A DNA stretch of 64,000 bases, from the NCBI GenBank assembly GCA_037447655.1, contig JBBHKE010002977.1:1-64000 (forward strand), read 5' to 3'. The notes under the pieces are model-generated. The model saw only the letters and a program-made list of their open reading frames with translations, was not told the DNA's origin and ran no database searches. Position numbers and translations under genes: made by a program. Within the stretch, counting starts at the first letter, position 1. Each line of letters begins with the position of its first letter. Positions 54,124 through 63,792 of the stretch are shown here, in pieces. The stretch comes from Zygnema cylindricum. Lineage: Eukaryota; Streptophyta; Zygnematophyceae; Zygnematales; Zygnemataceae.

Positions 54124-55065
54124 AAAGCATGGGCTGAAAAAATTCATAATTTATCTATTTTAAAGCTCAGATCGGACAATGGTGGTGAATATACTTCGAA
54201 AGAATTTGAAACCTTTTTACTCGAGAAAGGCATAAGTCATCTGTTGACTGTTCCATATTCACCAGAACAAAATGGTGTGTCGGAAAGATTACATAGAACT
54301 CTCACGGAGAGCTCAAGGTCGATGCTCGCAGATAAAAATGTTGATCAAAAATTCTGGGTTGAGGCTCTAAATTGTGCAGTTTATATTAAGAATAGGATAG
54401 GATCAAAATAGGTAGAATCTACGCCTTACGAGATTTGGACAGGTAGCAAACCTTATGTTAGCCAATTCAAAGTCTTTGGTAGTAAATGTTTTATCTTAGA
54501 TACATATACGGACAGATGGAAAATAGAATCGAAGGGATTACCGGGTATTTTGTTAGGATATGATAACCACTCAAAAGGTTACAAAGTCTTTGTGTTTGAG
54601 AGGAAAAAAAAAGTTGTAGCAAGGAATATCATTGTCAAAGATGAACTAGACTCGATAGTTTTATTTCAAATGACAGAGCAGCAACAGCAGCAAAAAGTAT
54701 AGGAGTATGTCATCTTAGATTGCATGCAAGAAATTGTCCCGCAGGTGTAACATTCTCCAGTGATGACTCTAGAATCAAATTCTCTCCAAATTCTCAACCC
54801 GTTCAGTTCCAACCGAACCAATAGCAGTCAATACTCACGGATCGCAACCAGCGCAATCAGCGCAATGCGGGGCAACCGACGATCTTAGCCTCAAATTTCC
54901 TGGGGGAAGAAGATCCAGCAGCTGCCTGCAAGGAAGCTCTCACTTTGCCTACTCGGCAGCCTCAGGGGAGCCCTTGACCATCCAAGAGGCCTTCTTATCA
55001 CCAGAGCGAAATCAATGGATTGAGGCGGCAAACGACGAAATGAAGTCGATCATGGAGGCACAAAC
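54124..55065 (+). pseudogene. pol: E9 integrase C-terminal part and linker
   Basis: Several stops. Recognisable pieces are the second catalytic Asp in LRSDNGGEYTSKEF (54165-54206), the Glu region EQNGVSERLHRTL (54263-54301), FWVEALNCAVYIKNRIGS and the FGSKCFILDTYTDRWK stretch. Near 54700-54960 the Gln/Ser-rich linker carries one copy of the AACCAGCGCAATC unit that is amplified in E3. Stops include TAG in GSK-stop-VES (about 54411) and TAG/TAA codons near 54700-54750. Confidence 0.82.
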
Positions 55066-56583
55066 TTGGGAACTTGTGGACCTTCCTCCCGACTAAAACC
55101 GATTGGTAGCAAATGGGTATTCAAGGTGAAGTTAAATCCCGATAACAACATTGAACGCTATAAGGCCAGACTTGTGGCGAAGGGGTATAATCAAAAGGAA
55201 GGAATCGATTTTGAAGAAACATTTTCTCCAGTTGTAAGATTTCCAACAGTTAGGATTTTGCTGTCGCTAGCTGTTATAGAAAATATGGAAATTCATCAGA
55301 TGGATGTAAAGACGACCTTTTTGCACAGAGAACTAGAAGAGATCATTTACATGGCCTTTTTTCACGGAGAACTAGAAGAGACCATTTACATGCAGCAGTC
55401 TGAAAGGTATGCAAAACCAGGAAAAAATCACTTAGTGTGCAAGTTGCTAAAATCGTTGTACGGCTTAAAACAGGCCCTTAGACAATGGAATCTAAAGCTT
55501 GATGAATTCTTGACCAGTCTAAGATTTCAAAGGATAAGTTCTGACCACTCTGTCTTCGTTCTAAAGGGTGAAAATGGGATAGTGTATATAGCGGTGTATG
55601 TAGATGATTTATTATTAATTAGCAAAACAATGGCTGAAATTAACAAAATCAAAACTGCTCTAAACTCACAGTTCGAGATGAAAGACCTCGGTGAGGCAAA
55701 GTATATTATGGGTATCTAGGTAGAGAGGGACAAAAATAAGAAAGAAATAAAATTGACTCAAAAGGAGGCTATTGGAAACATGTTAGATAAGTATGGAATG
55801 CAGGGGGCAAAAGGATGTCTAACTCCAATGGAGTTTCGACAAAAGTTAGAGGGAGAAGAGACAAAACCAAGGGTCATTATTAGCGAGTATTTAGAGTCAG
55901 GGGAGAATGATCCTATGACACTAATACCTTATAGACAAATATTGGGAAGCTTAATATATTTCATGAACTGTACCCATCCTGACATTGCTGCAGCAGTTGG
56001 GGTACTAAGCAGAAGTCTACAGAATCCTAGAAAATCTGACTTTGATGCAGGAAGAAGAGTCTTAAGATATTTGTCCGGAACCAAAAACCTCAAACTCACA
56101 CTATGCGGAGGAGAAGTAAAATTGCAAACGTAGAGTGATACAAGCTATGGCGACATGTCAAACCTGAAGTCCACAACGTGATTCGTTCTGCAAATTGGGA
56201 ACGGGACTTGCTGGTAGAGCAGCAAACTTCAAAAGGTTACAGTACAATCGACAATGGAGTGAAAATATATGGCAGCTAGCTCGGCCCTCAAAGAACTCCT
56301 ATGGGTGAAATCCATGTTGTAAGAATTGGGATACATGCAGGTTGGTCCACAGGTGATATGGTGTGATAACCAGGCTGCCATTGCCATTGCTTCTAACGCA
56401 AGTCATCACTTCAAAAGAAAGCACATGGATGTACAATTACACTTTGTAAGAGAAAAAGTGTTCTCTAGAGTGATTAAATTATGTTATTTGCCAGATACAA
56501 AAATGATTGCTGATATGCTCACTAAAGCTCATCCTGCTCCTAAGCTGAAGTATTGTAGGAAGGCAGTGGGATTAAGTGAATAG
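55066..56583 (+). pseudogene. pol: E9 reverse transcriptase and RNase H
   Basis: 55066-55719 is open: [34 protein letters not shown], the first catalytic Asp in HQMDVKTTFLHRE, LYGLKQALRQW and YVDDLLLIS. A 39-bp in-frame tandem duplication (55316-55354 and 55355-55393) follows the first Asp. TAG after IMGI sits at the same codon as in E3. 55753-56133 carries the connection domain. RNase H is badly broken: WSD is preceded by TAG (near 56131), the Glu motif reads ME-stop-KYMA, then WCDNQAAIAIA is intact in 56326-56583. Confidence 0.88.
55316..55393 (+). repeat. 39-bp tandem duplication in E9 RT
   Basis: Two 39-bp units coding FLHRELEEIIYMA and FFHGELEETIYMQ-type peptides. The unit length is 13 codons, so the frame is kept, but the palm region after the catalytic Asp gains 13 residues. 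The units differ at several bases, so it is not very recent, or one unit came from a sister copy. Confidence 0.9.
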
Positions 56584-56743
56584 TTGAATTATTACACTGC
56601 CATACTGCCACTATGCGATAAGTCCACCATTGAGATGTAGTGGGACTGGGTGACTTGCTTATTGCTATACTGCTATACTGCGATGCTGCGCTAGTTTATC
56701 ACCATAGCTCCGCCGGTATATTGAGTCTAAAGCTTTAGGGGAG

Positions 56744-57429
56744 TGTTGTATTTTTGGAAAGCTTTCAATCTCAGCGCAGCAGCGCTGCTGCTATACAGAT
56801 AGAGCAGCGCATCTGCTATACACAGAGCAGCGCAGCAGCGAGGGTGCAACACAGACATGACAACGCAACCACGATTATATTTGATATGGTCTATACGGAC
56901 AACGCATCGTCTGATACTCTTAATGTAATTTTGTACAGGAAAGAGCAACAGCGATAGGTACGATTCTACTCAACTAAGTGGGTAACTCAGTGAAACTTAT
57001 TGGGTAACTTAGTGGTAGCTTAGTGATAGCTCAGTGGTAGCTTGACAGATTAGTGGTAGCTTGGTGGTTTGACGTTCCACTCAAGTACACAGGTGTTGCC
57101 ACTGCAACACAAGTATAAGACTTTGGTATCAGAACATATCTTGTATCCAGAGTTCTAAGTAGTAAAACGACAAACAAATTTTGGGAAAATTATGAGTATT
57201 ACATCTTGAGTGTTGTCGAGTCAATTGTGCTGAAACTTTGGGAGATATCAGTGTTTATGCTTTTCTATATTCTGATAGAGTTTTGTGAGGTTTGGATGCT
57301 CGTATAAGAATTGGTGAGCACTTAAGAACAGCTATATGATAGGATTCTTGATAGCTTCTGAGAGTGTATCATGTCTACTTTTACTACTACTGCTGCTCCT
57401 CCACCTGGACCAGTGGTTGTAGAACAACA
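56744..57429 (+). repeat. E9 3' LTR
   Basis: 686 bp, preceded by the purine tract AAAGCTTTAGGGGAG and a 160-bp 3' untranslated stretch. It is shorter than the 5' LTR, mainly in the AGTGGTAGCTT repeat. It ends ACAACA and meets the satellite. Confidence 0.92.
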
Positions 57430-58095
57430 AACTGTTTGTGTAATTTAGGTAACAAATTTTATTATAGCTAACTGTTTGTGTAATTTAGGTAACAATTCTT
57501 GATATCGCTAACAGTTTGGGTAATTTAGGTAACAATTCTTGTTATCGCTAACTGATTGTGTAATTTAGGTAAAACTTATTGTTATCGCTAACTGTTTGTG
57601 TAATTTAGGTAACAATTCTTGTTATCACAGACAACTTTTGTAATTAGGTTACAATTCATGTTATCGCTAACAGTTTTTGTAAGTTAGGTCACCATTATTG
57701 TTATCGCTAACTGTTTGTGAAATTTAGGTAACAATTCTTGTTATTGCTATCTTTTTTTGTAATTTAGGTAACAATTCTTGTGATTGCTAACAATTTGTGT
57801 AAGTTAGGTAAACATTCTAGTTAACGCTATAAGTTTGTGTAAGATAGGTAACAATTCTTGTTAGCGTTAAATGATTGTGTAATTTAGGTAACAATTCTTG
57901 TTATCGCTAACTGATTGTGTAACTTAGGAAACCATTCTTGTTATGGCTAACAATTTGTATAATTTAGGTAACAATTCTTGTTATCGCTAACAATTTGTGT
58001 AATTTAGGTTACAATTCTTATTATCGTTAACAATTTGTGTATATTAGGTAACCATTCTTGTTATCGCTAACGGTTTGTGTAATGTATGTAACCTT
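57430..58095 (+). repeat. 40-bp satellite, block between E9 and E10
   Basis: About 16 units in phase with block 2 type, with variants GTAAGTTAGG and GTTAACGC. Its last bases, ACCTT, are the left target duplication of E10. Confidence 0.95.
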
Positions 58096-58812
58096 TGTTG
58101 TTTTTAGAAAGCTTTAGTCCTCTTTATGCCTCATTTGTGAGAGAGAGCTTTTTAGGACCTAAGCTATTTTTGGTTGAGTTTGGATCAGTACTTACCGAAA
58201 TTAGTGTGACAGTGAAGTTGGGAGTTCACGGTTCATTCACACTTGGGACACGTGGTGTCACTTGGAAGAATGCGTGAGTTTTTCCTCCGTGGACGTATGG
58301 AAATTTGGCAGGACCACTAGACTTTGTAAAGTCAATTCTACGGTGCCAAATCCTCTAATCGGACCACTGACAGCCGCCGCCAATAAATAGTGACGAGGCG
58401 TGACTAGATCATTATCACTTTACGTTGTCTGAACTTCGGTGAAAATATTTGTGATAGAATGATGGATGTACGGTTGGAATGCCTCCGTACAGCTTAGTGT
58501 AGTTTCGGTGTATAAAAGTAGGACTTAGTGAATTTGATTTTTAGGAACAAATGATATGAAAAATCTACACTCAGTTTTTGTAATTTCATTTCTACATGTC
58601 TCACAGATTTGTAAGCGGAATTAATTGAAATTTTGTGTGTGTGTTCCTTTGTATGTTATCTACAGTGTGGCAAATTTTTCTGAAAGTTATAGTCTGTCAA
58701 AGTTGCTGTTCAGCCATCGGTATTTGTGGAAGCTTCCTCTCTTGATTTGTTCTACGATGACTACTGCTGCATCTTCTTCATCTTCAGTACCAACACTTGT
58801 CTCAGAACAACA
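58096..58812 (+). repeat. E10 5' LTR
   Basis: 717 bp without the GC-rich repeat or tRNA-like segment seen in other families. A TATAAAAGT box lies near 58512-58520. The gag ATG is at 58757-58759, 56 nt before the LTR end, coding a Ser-rich leader. Confidence 0.92.
58510..58522 (+). promoter_or_regulatory. E10 LTR TATA box
   Basis: GTGTATAAAAGTA is a good TATA box about 240 bp before the gag ATG. The 3' LTR has the altered form GAATAAAAC near 63470, so only the 5' copy is canonical. Confidence 0.55.
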
Positions 58813-58827
58813 GGTCACGGGCCCGCC
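58813..58827 (+). other. E10 primer-binding site, diverged
   Basis: GGTCACGGGCCCGCC sits at the usual place but differs at three positions from GGTTATGGGCCCACC. It still codes V-T-G-P in gag. Either the site has decayed by mutation at CpG-like or T/C positions, or the family uses another primer. Confidence 0.55.
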
Positions 58828-59400
58828 TTCACGAATTCCGGTCTTTGATGGACGTGAATATCTGTATTGGGCAGATTTGGTTAAGTCTTACTTCAAGCAA
58901 GTGAAACTTATTGATGTGTTAAATGGATCCTTGGCAAAATCTGATGCCAGCTTTGATCAGAAAAATGACCAGGCTTTGCATTTAGTAAAGTTTATGATAT
59001 CAAAAGAATTTCATATGACATATATTAATGTTGCAAAGGCATCAGATTTGTGGGATGCATTGAAATCTTCTTATGTTAAAGCTAGTGACCAGCATGAAAT
59101 TATAACTGTTGGTCAAATCTATTAGTATAAGTACATAGGTGGTAGCATGGTGGAATACACTAATCGGTTTCGAATGTTATTGTCAGAAAATGCATGTTCT
59201 GGGGGGACTTTATCCCCTTATCATCAGGCCATGATTCTCCTAAAGGGGCTTCCTAATGAATATAAAGGAGCCTCAAATGAAATGAAAAATTTGTCTAAAC
59301 CTCTTTGGAATTTGCAAACAGCTATAGAGTTTATCTTGGCAGAAGAGGCTACTCAGACAGTTTTAGGATTTGGAAAACTAGCTATAGCATTTACGGCTCA

Positions 59401-59666
59401 GTTTCAGAGGGAAAGTAGATATCAAGGGAATCAATTTAATCCTCAGTTTGAGAAATGTGTTTATTGGTATACTGATGGTCACTCCTTCAAAGCTTGTCCT
59501 TTGGATATTAAAGCTCTTGAAACATACGGCTAAGTTTCAGAGGGAAAGTAGATATCAAGGGAATCAATTTAATCCTCAATTTGAGAAATGTGTTTATTGC
59601 TATACTGATGGTCACTCCTTCAGAGCTTGTCCTTTGTATATAAAAGCTCTTGAAACAGGTACCTTT
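59401..59666 (+). repeat. 133-bp tandem duplication in E10 gag
   Basis: GTTTCAGAGGGAAAGTAGAT begins at 59401 and again at 59534. The two copies are nearly identical, differing at a few bases including the Cys/Trp codon of the zinc knuckle. Confidence 0.93.
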
Positions 59667-59690
59667 CGGAAAGGGTGGAGACACCGCTGA

Positions 59691-60134
59691 CCTCCTATTT
59701 CCCAAAAACCTCTGAGTAAAATTCTTGCATTTTCAGCGGAGGATACGGAATTGGAGAAGAAAAAGACCGAGGAAACGACACCTGATGTGATCAGTTTTCC
59801 AAAAACTGATGACAAAGAGTTCTTTGCTCTCGCCAAACTCGACATGATGGAAGGAGAAAAGGACCTCGGATGGATAATGGATTTCGGCCGCTCTTCACAC
59901 ATGTGCTGGAACAAGTCTTTGTTTAAGGAGATGTCTTCTATTCCTTTACGTCAGATCTTTTATGCTTGTGGCTATGCCGTTCAATCAAATGCCAAAGGAA
60001 ACATAGATCTCGATTGTGTGATAGATGGAAAGGTTGTAAGAGAACTTTGTATGATGTCATGTATGTTCCAAAGTTCAAGAAAAATCTGTTTTCTATGTCT
60101 GTTGCCGAAAGCAAAGGCTTTGAGGTTCTCCTGA
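59691..60134 (+). pseudogene. pol: E10 protease
   Basis: The frame 59751-60134 reads an acidic segment, EGEKDLGWIMDFGRSSHMCWNKSLF, then the downstream protease fold and a frameshift near 60045. The active-site triplet should be Asp-Thr/Ser-Gly-Ala but is Asp-Phe-Gly-Arg, so the enzyme is very unlikely to work even where the frame is open. The remainder (VPKFKKNLFSMSVAESKGF) is in the next frame. Confidence 0.85.
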
Positions 60135-61140
60135 AAAATGGCAAGAAAATAGTGAGCAAGAATAGAAGAGTAGCTCTAGTAGGAACTAGAGGCCCAAACT
60201 TTTTGTACCGCATGGACCTGGCTAAAAAAATTGATTTTGCGTACTCCAGTGTCCTATGTGATAATGTTCTGTGGCATAAAAGGCTTGGTCATGTGCATCA
60301 TGAGAGACTTACTAAGATGATAAACCATAATATGATAGAGGGAGTCAAGCTTGGTCAAAAAGAGTCCCATATTTGTGATGGTTGTGCTCTCGGAAAGCTT
60401 CACAAGCTTCCTCTACCACAAGTTTCTGATCATCGAGCCACAGATCTCCTTGGTATTATTCACTCTGATGTCTTCGGCCCTTCCAAAGCTCCCTCTCTTG
60501 GTGGCAGCCGCTTCTTTGTCACCTTTACAGACGATTACTCCCGGTATAGTTGCCTATACTTCATGAAGGAGAAGGGAGAAGTCTTCACTCACTTTAAGCA
60601 CTACAAAATCTGGGCGAAGAAACTTCACGGCAAATCTATTCTTGCTTTGCGAACGGATAATGGTGGAGAGTATGTGTCTCATGCATTTGCTGATTTTTTG
60701 AAAGAGAATGGCATCTCTCGTGAATTTACTGCTCTGTACACACCAAACAAAATGGTGTTGCCGAGAGACTTAATCGGACTTTGACTGAATCTGCTCGATC
60801 TATGATGGCCCATAAAGGTGTGGATCCAAAGTTTTGGAGGGAAGCTTTTCATTGTTCTACCTACATCAAAAATAGAGTGGAAACTTGAGCTGTTAGGGGT
60901 AAGACACCTTATGAAGTGTGGACAGGCACAAAGCCAAATGTCAGTCATTTTAAAGTTTTTGGTAGCAAATGTTTTATCTTGGATAATCTTCCTAATTGGA
61001 AGCTTAGTCTAAAATCAGTACCTGGTGTATTTTTAGGCTATGATGATGAATCTGCATATTATAGAGTCTATAATCCTTAGAGAGGATGACTTCAAACAGC
61101 TAGGAATATTCAGATTAAATAAGAAAGTCAATCTGTTGAC
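60050..61140 (+). pseudogene. pol: E10 integrase
   Basis: The zinc domain (LWHKRLGHVHHERL and CDGCALGKLHK) is followed by the first catalytic Asp in IIHSDVFGPSKAPS and the second in ALRTDNGGEYVS, all in one frame to about 60740. A one-base change of frame before the Glu region then gives NKMVLPRDLIGL in place of NGVAERLNRTL. The C-terminal part continues to about 61080 with stops near 60886 and 61078. Integrase is therefore split, with its Glu in another frame. Confidence 0.87.
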
Positions 61141-61148
61141 GATTTAGC

Positions 61149-63023
61149 ATGGATGCAACTGAAAGGAATGAGAAAATACAAGAATATATCATTCTTGAGC
61201 AGGTACCTTTTACTCCATCCTCTTCTAATTCTTCTACCTCTCTCCCAAATGCCTCTGGGCCATATAATACTCCTTCTGGAGCTGCTCCTTCTGTTGATGC
61301 TCCTCCCAATACACGCCCTGTGCGGCAAGGTAGGGAACCATCAGTTCTCGCGTCAGATTTTCCGAGGGGAAGAAGGCAAAGCAGCCGCCTTCGAGGCGAC
61401 CGAGTTCAGAGTGCTTTTTCTGCAAGCACAGGGGAGCGACTTACTATTCATGAAGCTTTTTCTGTTCCTGAAAAGGATCACTGGATCTCGGCTGCAAATG
61501 AGGAGATAAAGTCAATTATGGAAGCCCAAACTTGGGAACTTCTGGAGCTCCCACTGAACCGGAAAGCTATCGGTTGTAAGTGGGTCTTCAAATTAAAATT
61601 GAATCCTGATAATACAATTGAGAGATATAAAGCTAGACTGGTTGCTAAGGGATTTAGCCAAAAGGAGGGAATTGACTATGAAGAGACCTTCTCTCCTATA
61701 GTTCGCTTTCCTACTGTTAGAGTTTTGCTATCTCTTGCTGCAATAGAGGATATGGAATTGCATCAGATGGATGTTGAAACTGCTATCTTGCATGGTGATT
61801 TCGAGGAAGTAATTTATATGAAGCAGCCAGAGATGTATGCAGAAAAAGGGAAAGAAAATCTGGTCTGTAAACTGTTGAAGTCCTTGTATGGTCTGAAACA
61901 GGCTCCGAGACAATGGAACCTAAAATTAGATGAGTTTTTAACCAATCTTGGCTTTACCTGGATCAGTTCAGATCACTCACTCTATGTAATGCAAGGTGAT
62001 GATGGAGTGATATATATGGCAGTTTATGTAGATGATTTGCTTCTGATTAGCAAATCTATCAATGAGATTAATAAAATAAAATCAGCTTTGAATTCCCGGT
62101 TTGAAATGAAAGACTTGGGTGAGGCTAAGTATATTCTAGGAATTCAAGTAGAAAGAGACAGGAAACAGAAAACTATTTATTTAACTCAAATGGAAGCAAT
62201 CAAAAACATGATAGAAAAGTTTGGCATGTCAGACGCAAAGGGGAGTGCCACTCCAATGGAATTCAGGCAGAAATTGGAAGGCACGGAAACGGATGGTGGT
62301 GTTTTGGTTGATGATTTCTTAGATTCAGGGGAGGCAGATTCTATGTCCTCCATTCCTTACAGGCAGATTGTCGGAAGCCTCATTTATTTCATGAATTGTA
62401 CTCGTCCCGACATCGCAGCAGCGGTTGGAGCCTTAAGCCGAAGCCTTCAAAATCAAAGGAAATCAGACTATGAGGCAGCAAAGAGAGTTCTTCGTTATCT
62501 TGCACGAACTCAAAATCTTAGACTCTCTCTCGGTGGAGAGGAAGTCAAAATTCATACATGGAGCGATGCGAGCTACAAAGATATGCCAAGCCGACGCTCC
62601 ACCACCGGATACATTTTGAAGATCAGAAGTGGAACATGCTATTGGAGCAGCAAACTTCAGAAGGTAACGGCTCAGTCTACCATGGAGGCTAAGTACATGG
62701 CTGCCAGCTCGGCAGTTAAGGAGTTACTTTGGGTAAAGTCTCTTTTCCAAGAGCTTCTCTTTATGCAATCTGGACCATAGATAGTGTGGTGTGATAATCA
62801 GGCAGTAATCGCTATTGCATCTAATCCCAGTCATCACTTTAAGAGTAAGCACATTGATATCAAGCTACCTTTTGTAAGAGAAAAGGTGATGGGAAAAGTC
62901 TTGAAGTTGAGTTATTTACCAGATGAGCAAATGGTGGTTGATATGATGACAAAACCCTTACCTGCTCCCAAATTGAAGTTCTGTAGAGAGGCATGTGGAC
63001 TGAGTGATAGGCATGTGGACTGA
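61149..63023 (+). pseudogene. pol: E10 reverse transcriptase and RNase H, nearly intact
   Basis: A 543-codon frame runs 61149-62780, then a TAG is followed by 79 more codons to 63023. Residues 1-100 are a Pro/Ser linker. RT follows with [41 protein letters not shown], the first Asp in [27 protein letters not shown] and YVDDLLLIS. The connection domain carries IVGSLIYFMNCTRPDIAAAV. RNase H has WSDASYKDM, but the conserved Glu is Lys (MEAKYMA), and WCDNQAVIAIA lies after the TAG. A 20-bp tandem duplication covers the stop (about 62990-63029). RT looks catalytic. RNase H does not. Confidence 0.9.
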
Positions 63024-63054
63024 GTGACTAGCAGAGTCTAAAGCTTTAGGGGAG

Positions 63055-63792
63055 TGTTGTTTTTAGAAAGCTTTAGTCCTCTTTATGCCTTAGCTGTGAG
63101 AGAGAGCTATTCAGAACTTAAGCTATTTTTGGTTGAGTTCGGTTCAGTACTTACCGAAATTAGTGTGACAGTGAAGTTGGGAGTTCACGGTTCATTCACA
63201 CTTGGGACACGTGTCGTCACTTGGGAGAATGCGTGAGTATGTCCTCCTTAGACGTACGGAAATTCGGCAAGACCATTGGACTTCGTAAAGTCAATTCTAC
63301 GGTGCCAAATCCTCTAATCGAACCGCTGACAGCCGCCGCCAACAAATAGTGACGAGGCGTGACTAGATCATTTTCACTTTACGTTGTCTGAACTTCGGTG
63401 TAAATATTTGTGATAGAATGTTAGATAGACGGCTGGAATGCCTCCGTACAGCTTAGTGTAGTTTCGGTGAATAAAACTAGGACTTAGAGAATTTGATTTT
63501 TAGGAACAAATGATATGAAAAATGTACACTCAATTTTATGAAATTTCATATCTACACATCTCACATAATTATAAGCGGAATTGATTGACATTCTGTGTGT
63601 GTGTTTTTTTATATGTTATCTGCAGTCTGGCAAATTTTTAGGATGATTAGAGCGTTTTTCTAAAAGTTATAGTCTATCAAAGTTGCTATTCAGCCATCGG
63701 TATTTGTGGAAGCTTCCTCCCTTGATTTGTTCTACGATGACTACTGCTGCATCTTCTTCATCTTCAGTGACAGCAGTTGTCTCAGAACAACA
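63055..63792 (+). repeat. E10 3' LTR
   Basis: 738 bp, preceded by the purine tract AAAGCTTTAGGGGAG (63040-63054). It is moderately diverged from the 5' LTR, including a 20-30 bp insertion near 63640, so the insertion is old. It ends ACAACA before ACCAT. Confidence 0.92.

Larger units (their letters stand above)
51712..57429 (+). mobile_element. E9: full-length copia in the satellite
   Basis: LTRs 51712-52448 (737 bp) and 56744-57429 (686 bp), TGTTGTA...ACAACA. Flanks AACTA (51707-51711) and AACTG (57430-57434) are a target duplication with one change. The satellite consensus reads AACTG, so the left copy mutated. Gene order is gag, protease, integrase, RT, RNase H. Many stops and a 39-bp duplication in RT show it is old and inactive. 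It shares leader, LTR and coding sequence with E3. Confidence 0.93.
58757..59690 (+). pseudogene. gag: E10 gag with duplicated zinc-knuckle region
   Basis: The leader MTTAASSSSSVPTLVSEQQ is followed by VTGPPSRIPVFDG and capsid-like gag (LYWADLVKSYFKQV, ASDLWDALKSSYVKA), ending at TAG 59123-59125. The next block (59147-59533) carries HQAMILLKGLPNEYKGASNE and a knuckle whose second Cys is Trp (C-VY-W). A 133-bp tandem duplication (59401-59533, 59534-59666) repeats the region in another frame, with an intact knuckle C-VY-C-YTDG-H-SFRA-C. Because 133 is not a multiple of three, the duplication itself breaks the frame. Confidence 0.88.
58096..63792 (+). mobile_element. E10: full-length copia in the satellite
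   Basis: LTRs 58096-58812 (717 bp) and 63055-63792 (738 bp), TGTTGTTTTTAG...ACAACA. Flanks ACCTT (58091-58095) and ACCAT (63793-63797) are a target duplication with one change. The gene order is complete. RT and RNase H form one 543-codon frame, the best-kept RT in the window, but gag, protease and integrase are damaged. It belongs to a third family, distinct in LTR from E3/E9 but close to them in pol. Confidence 0.93.
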
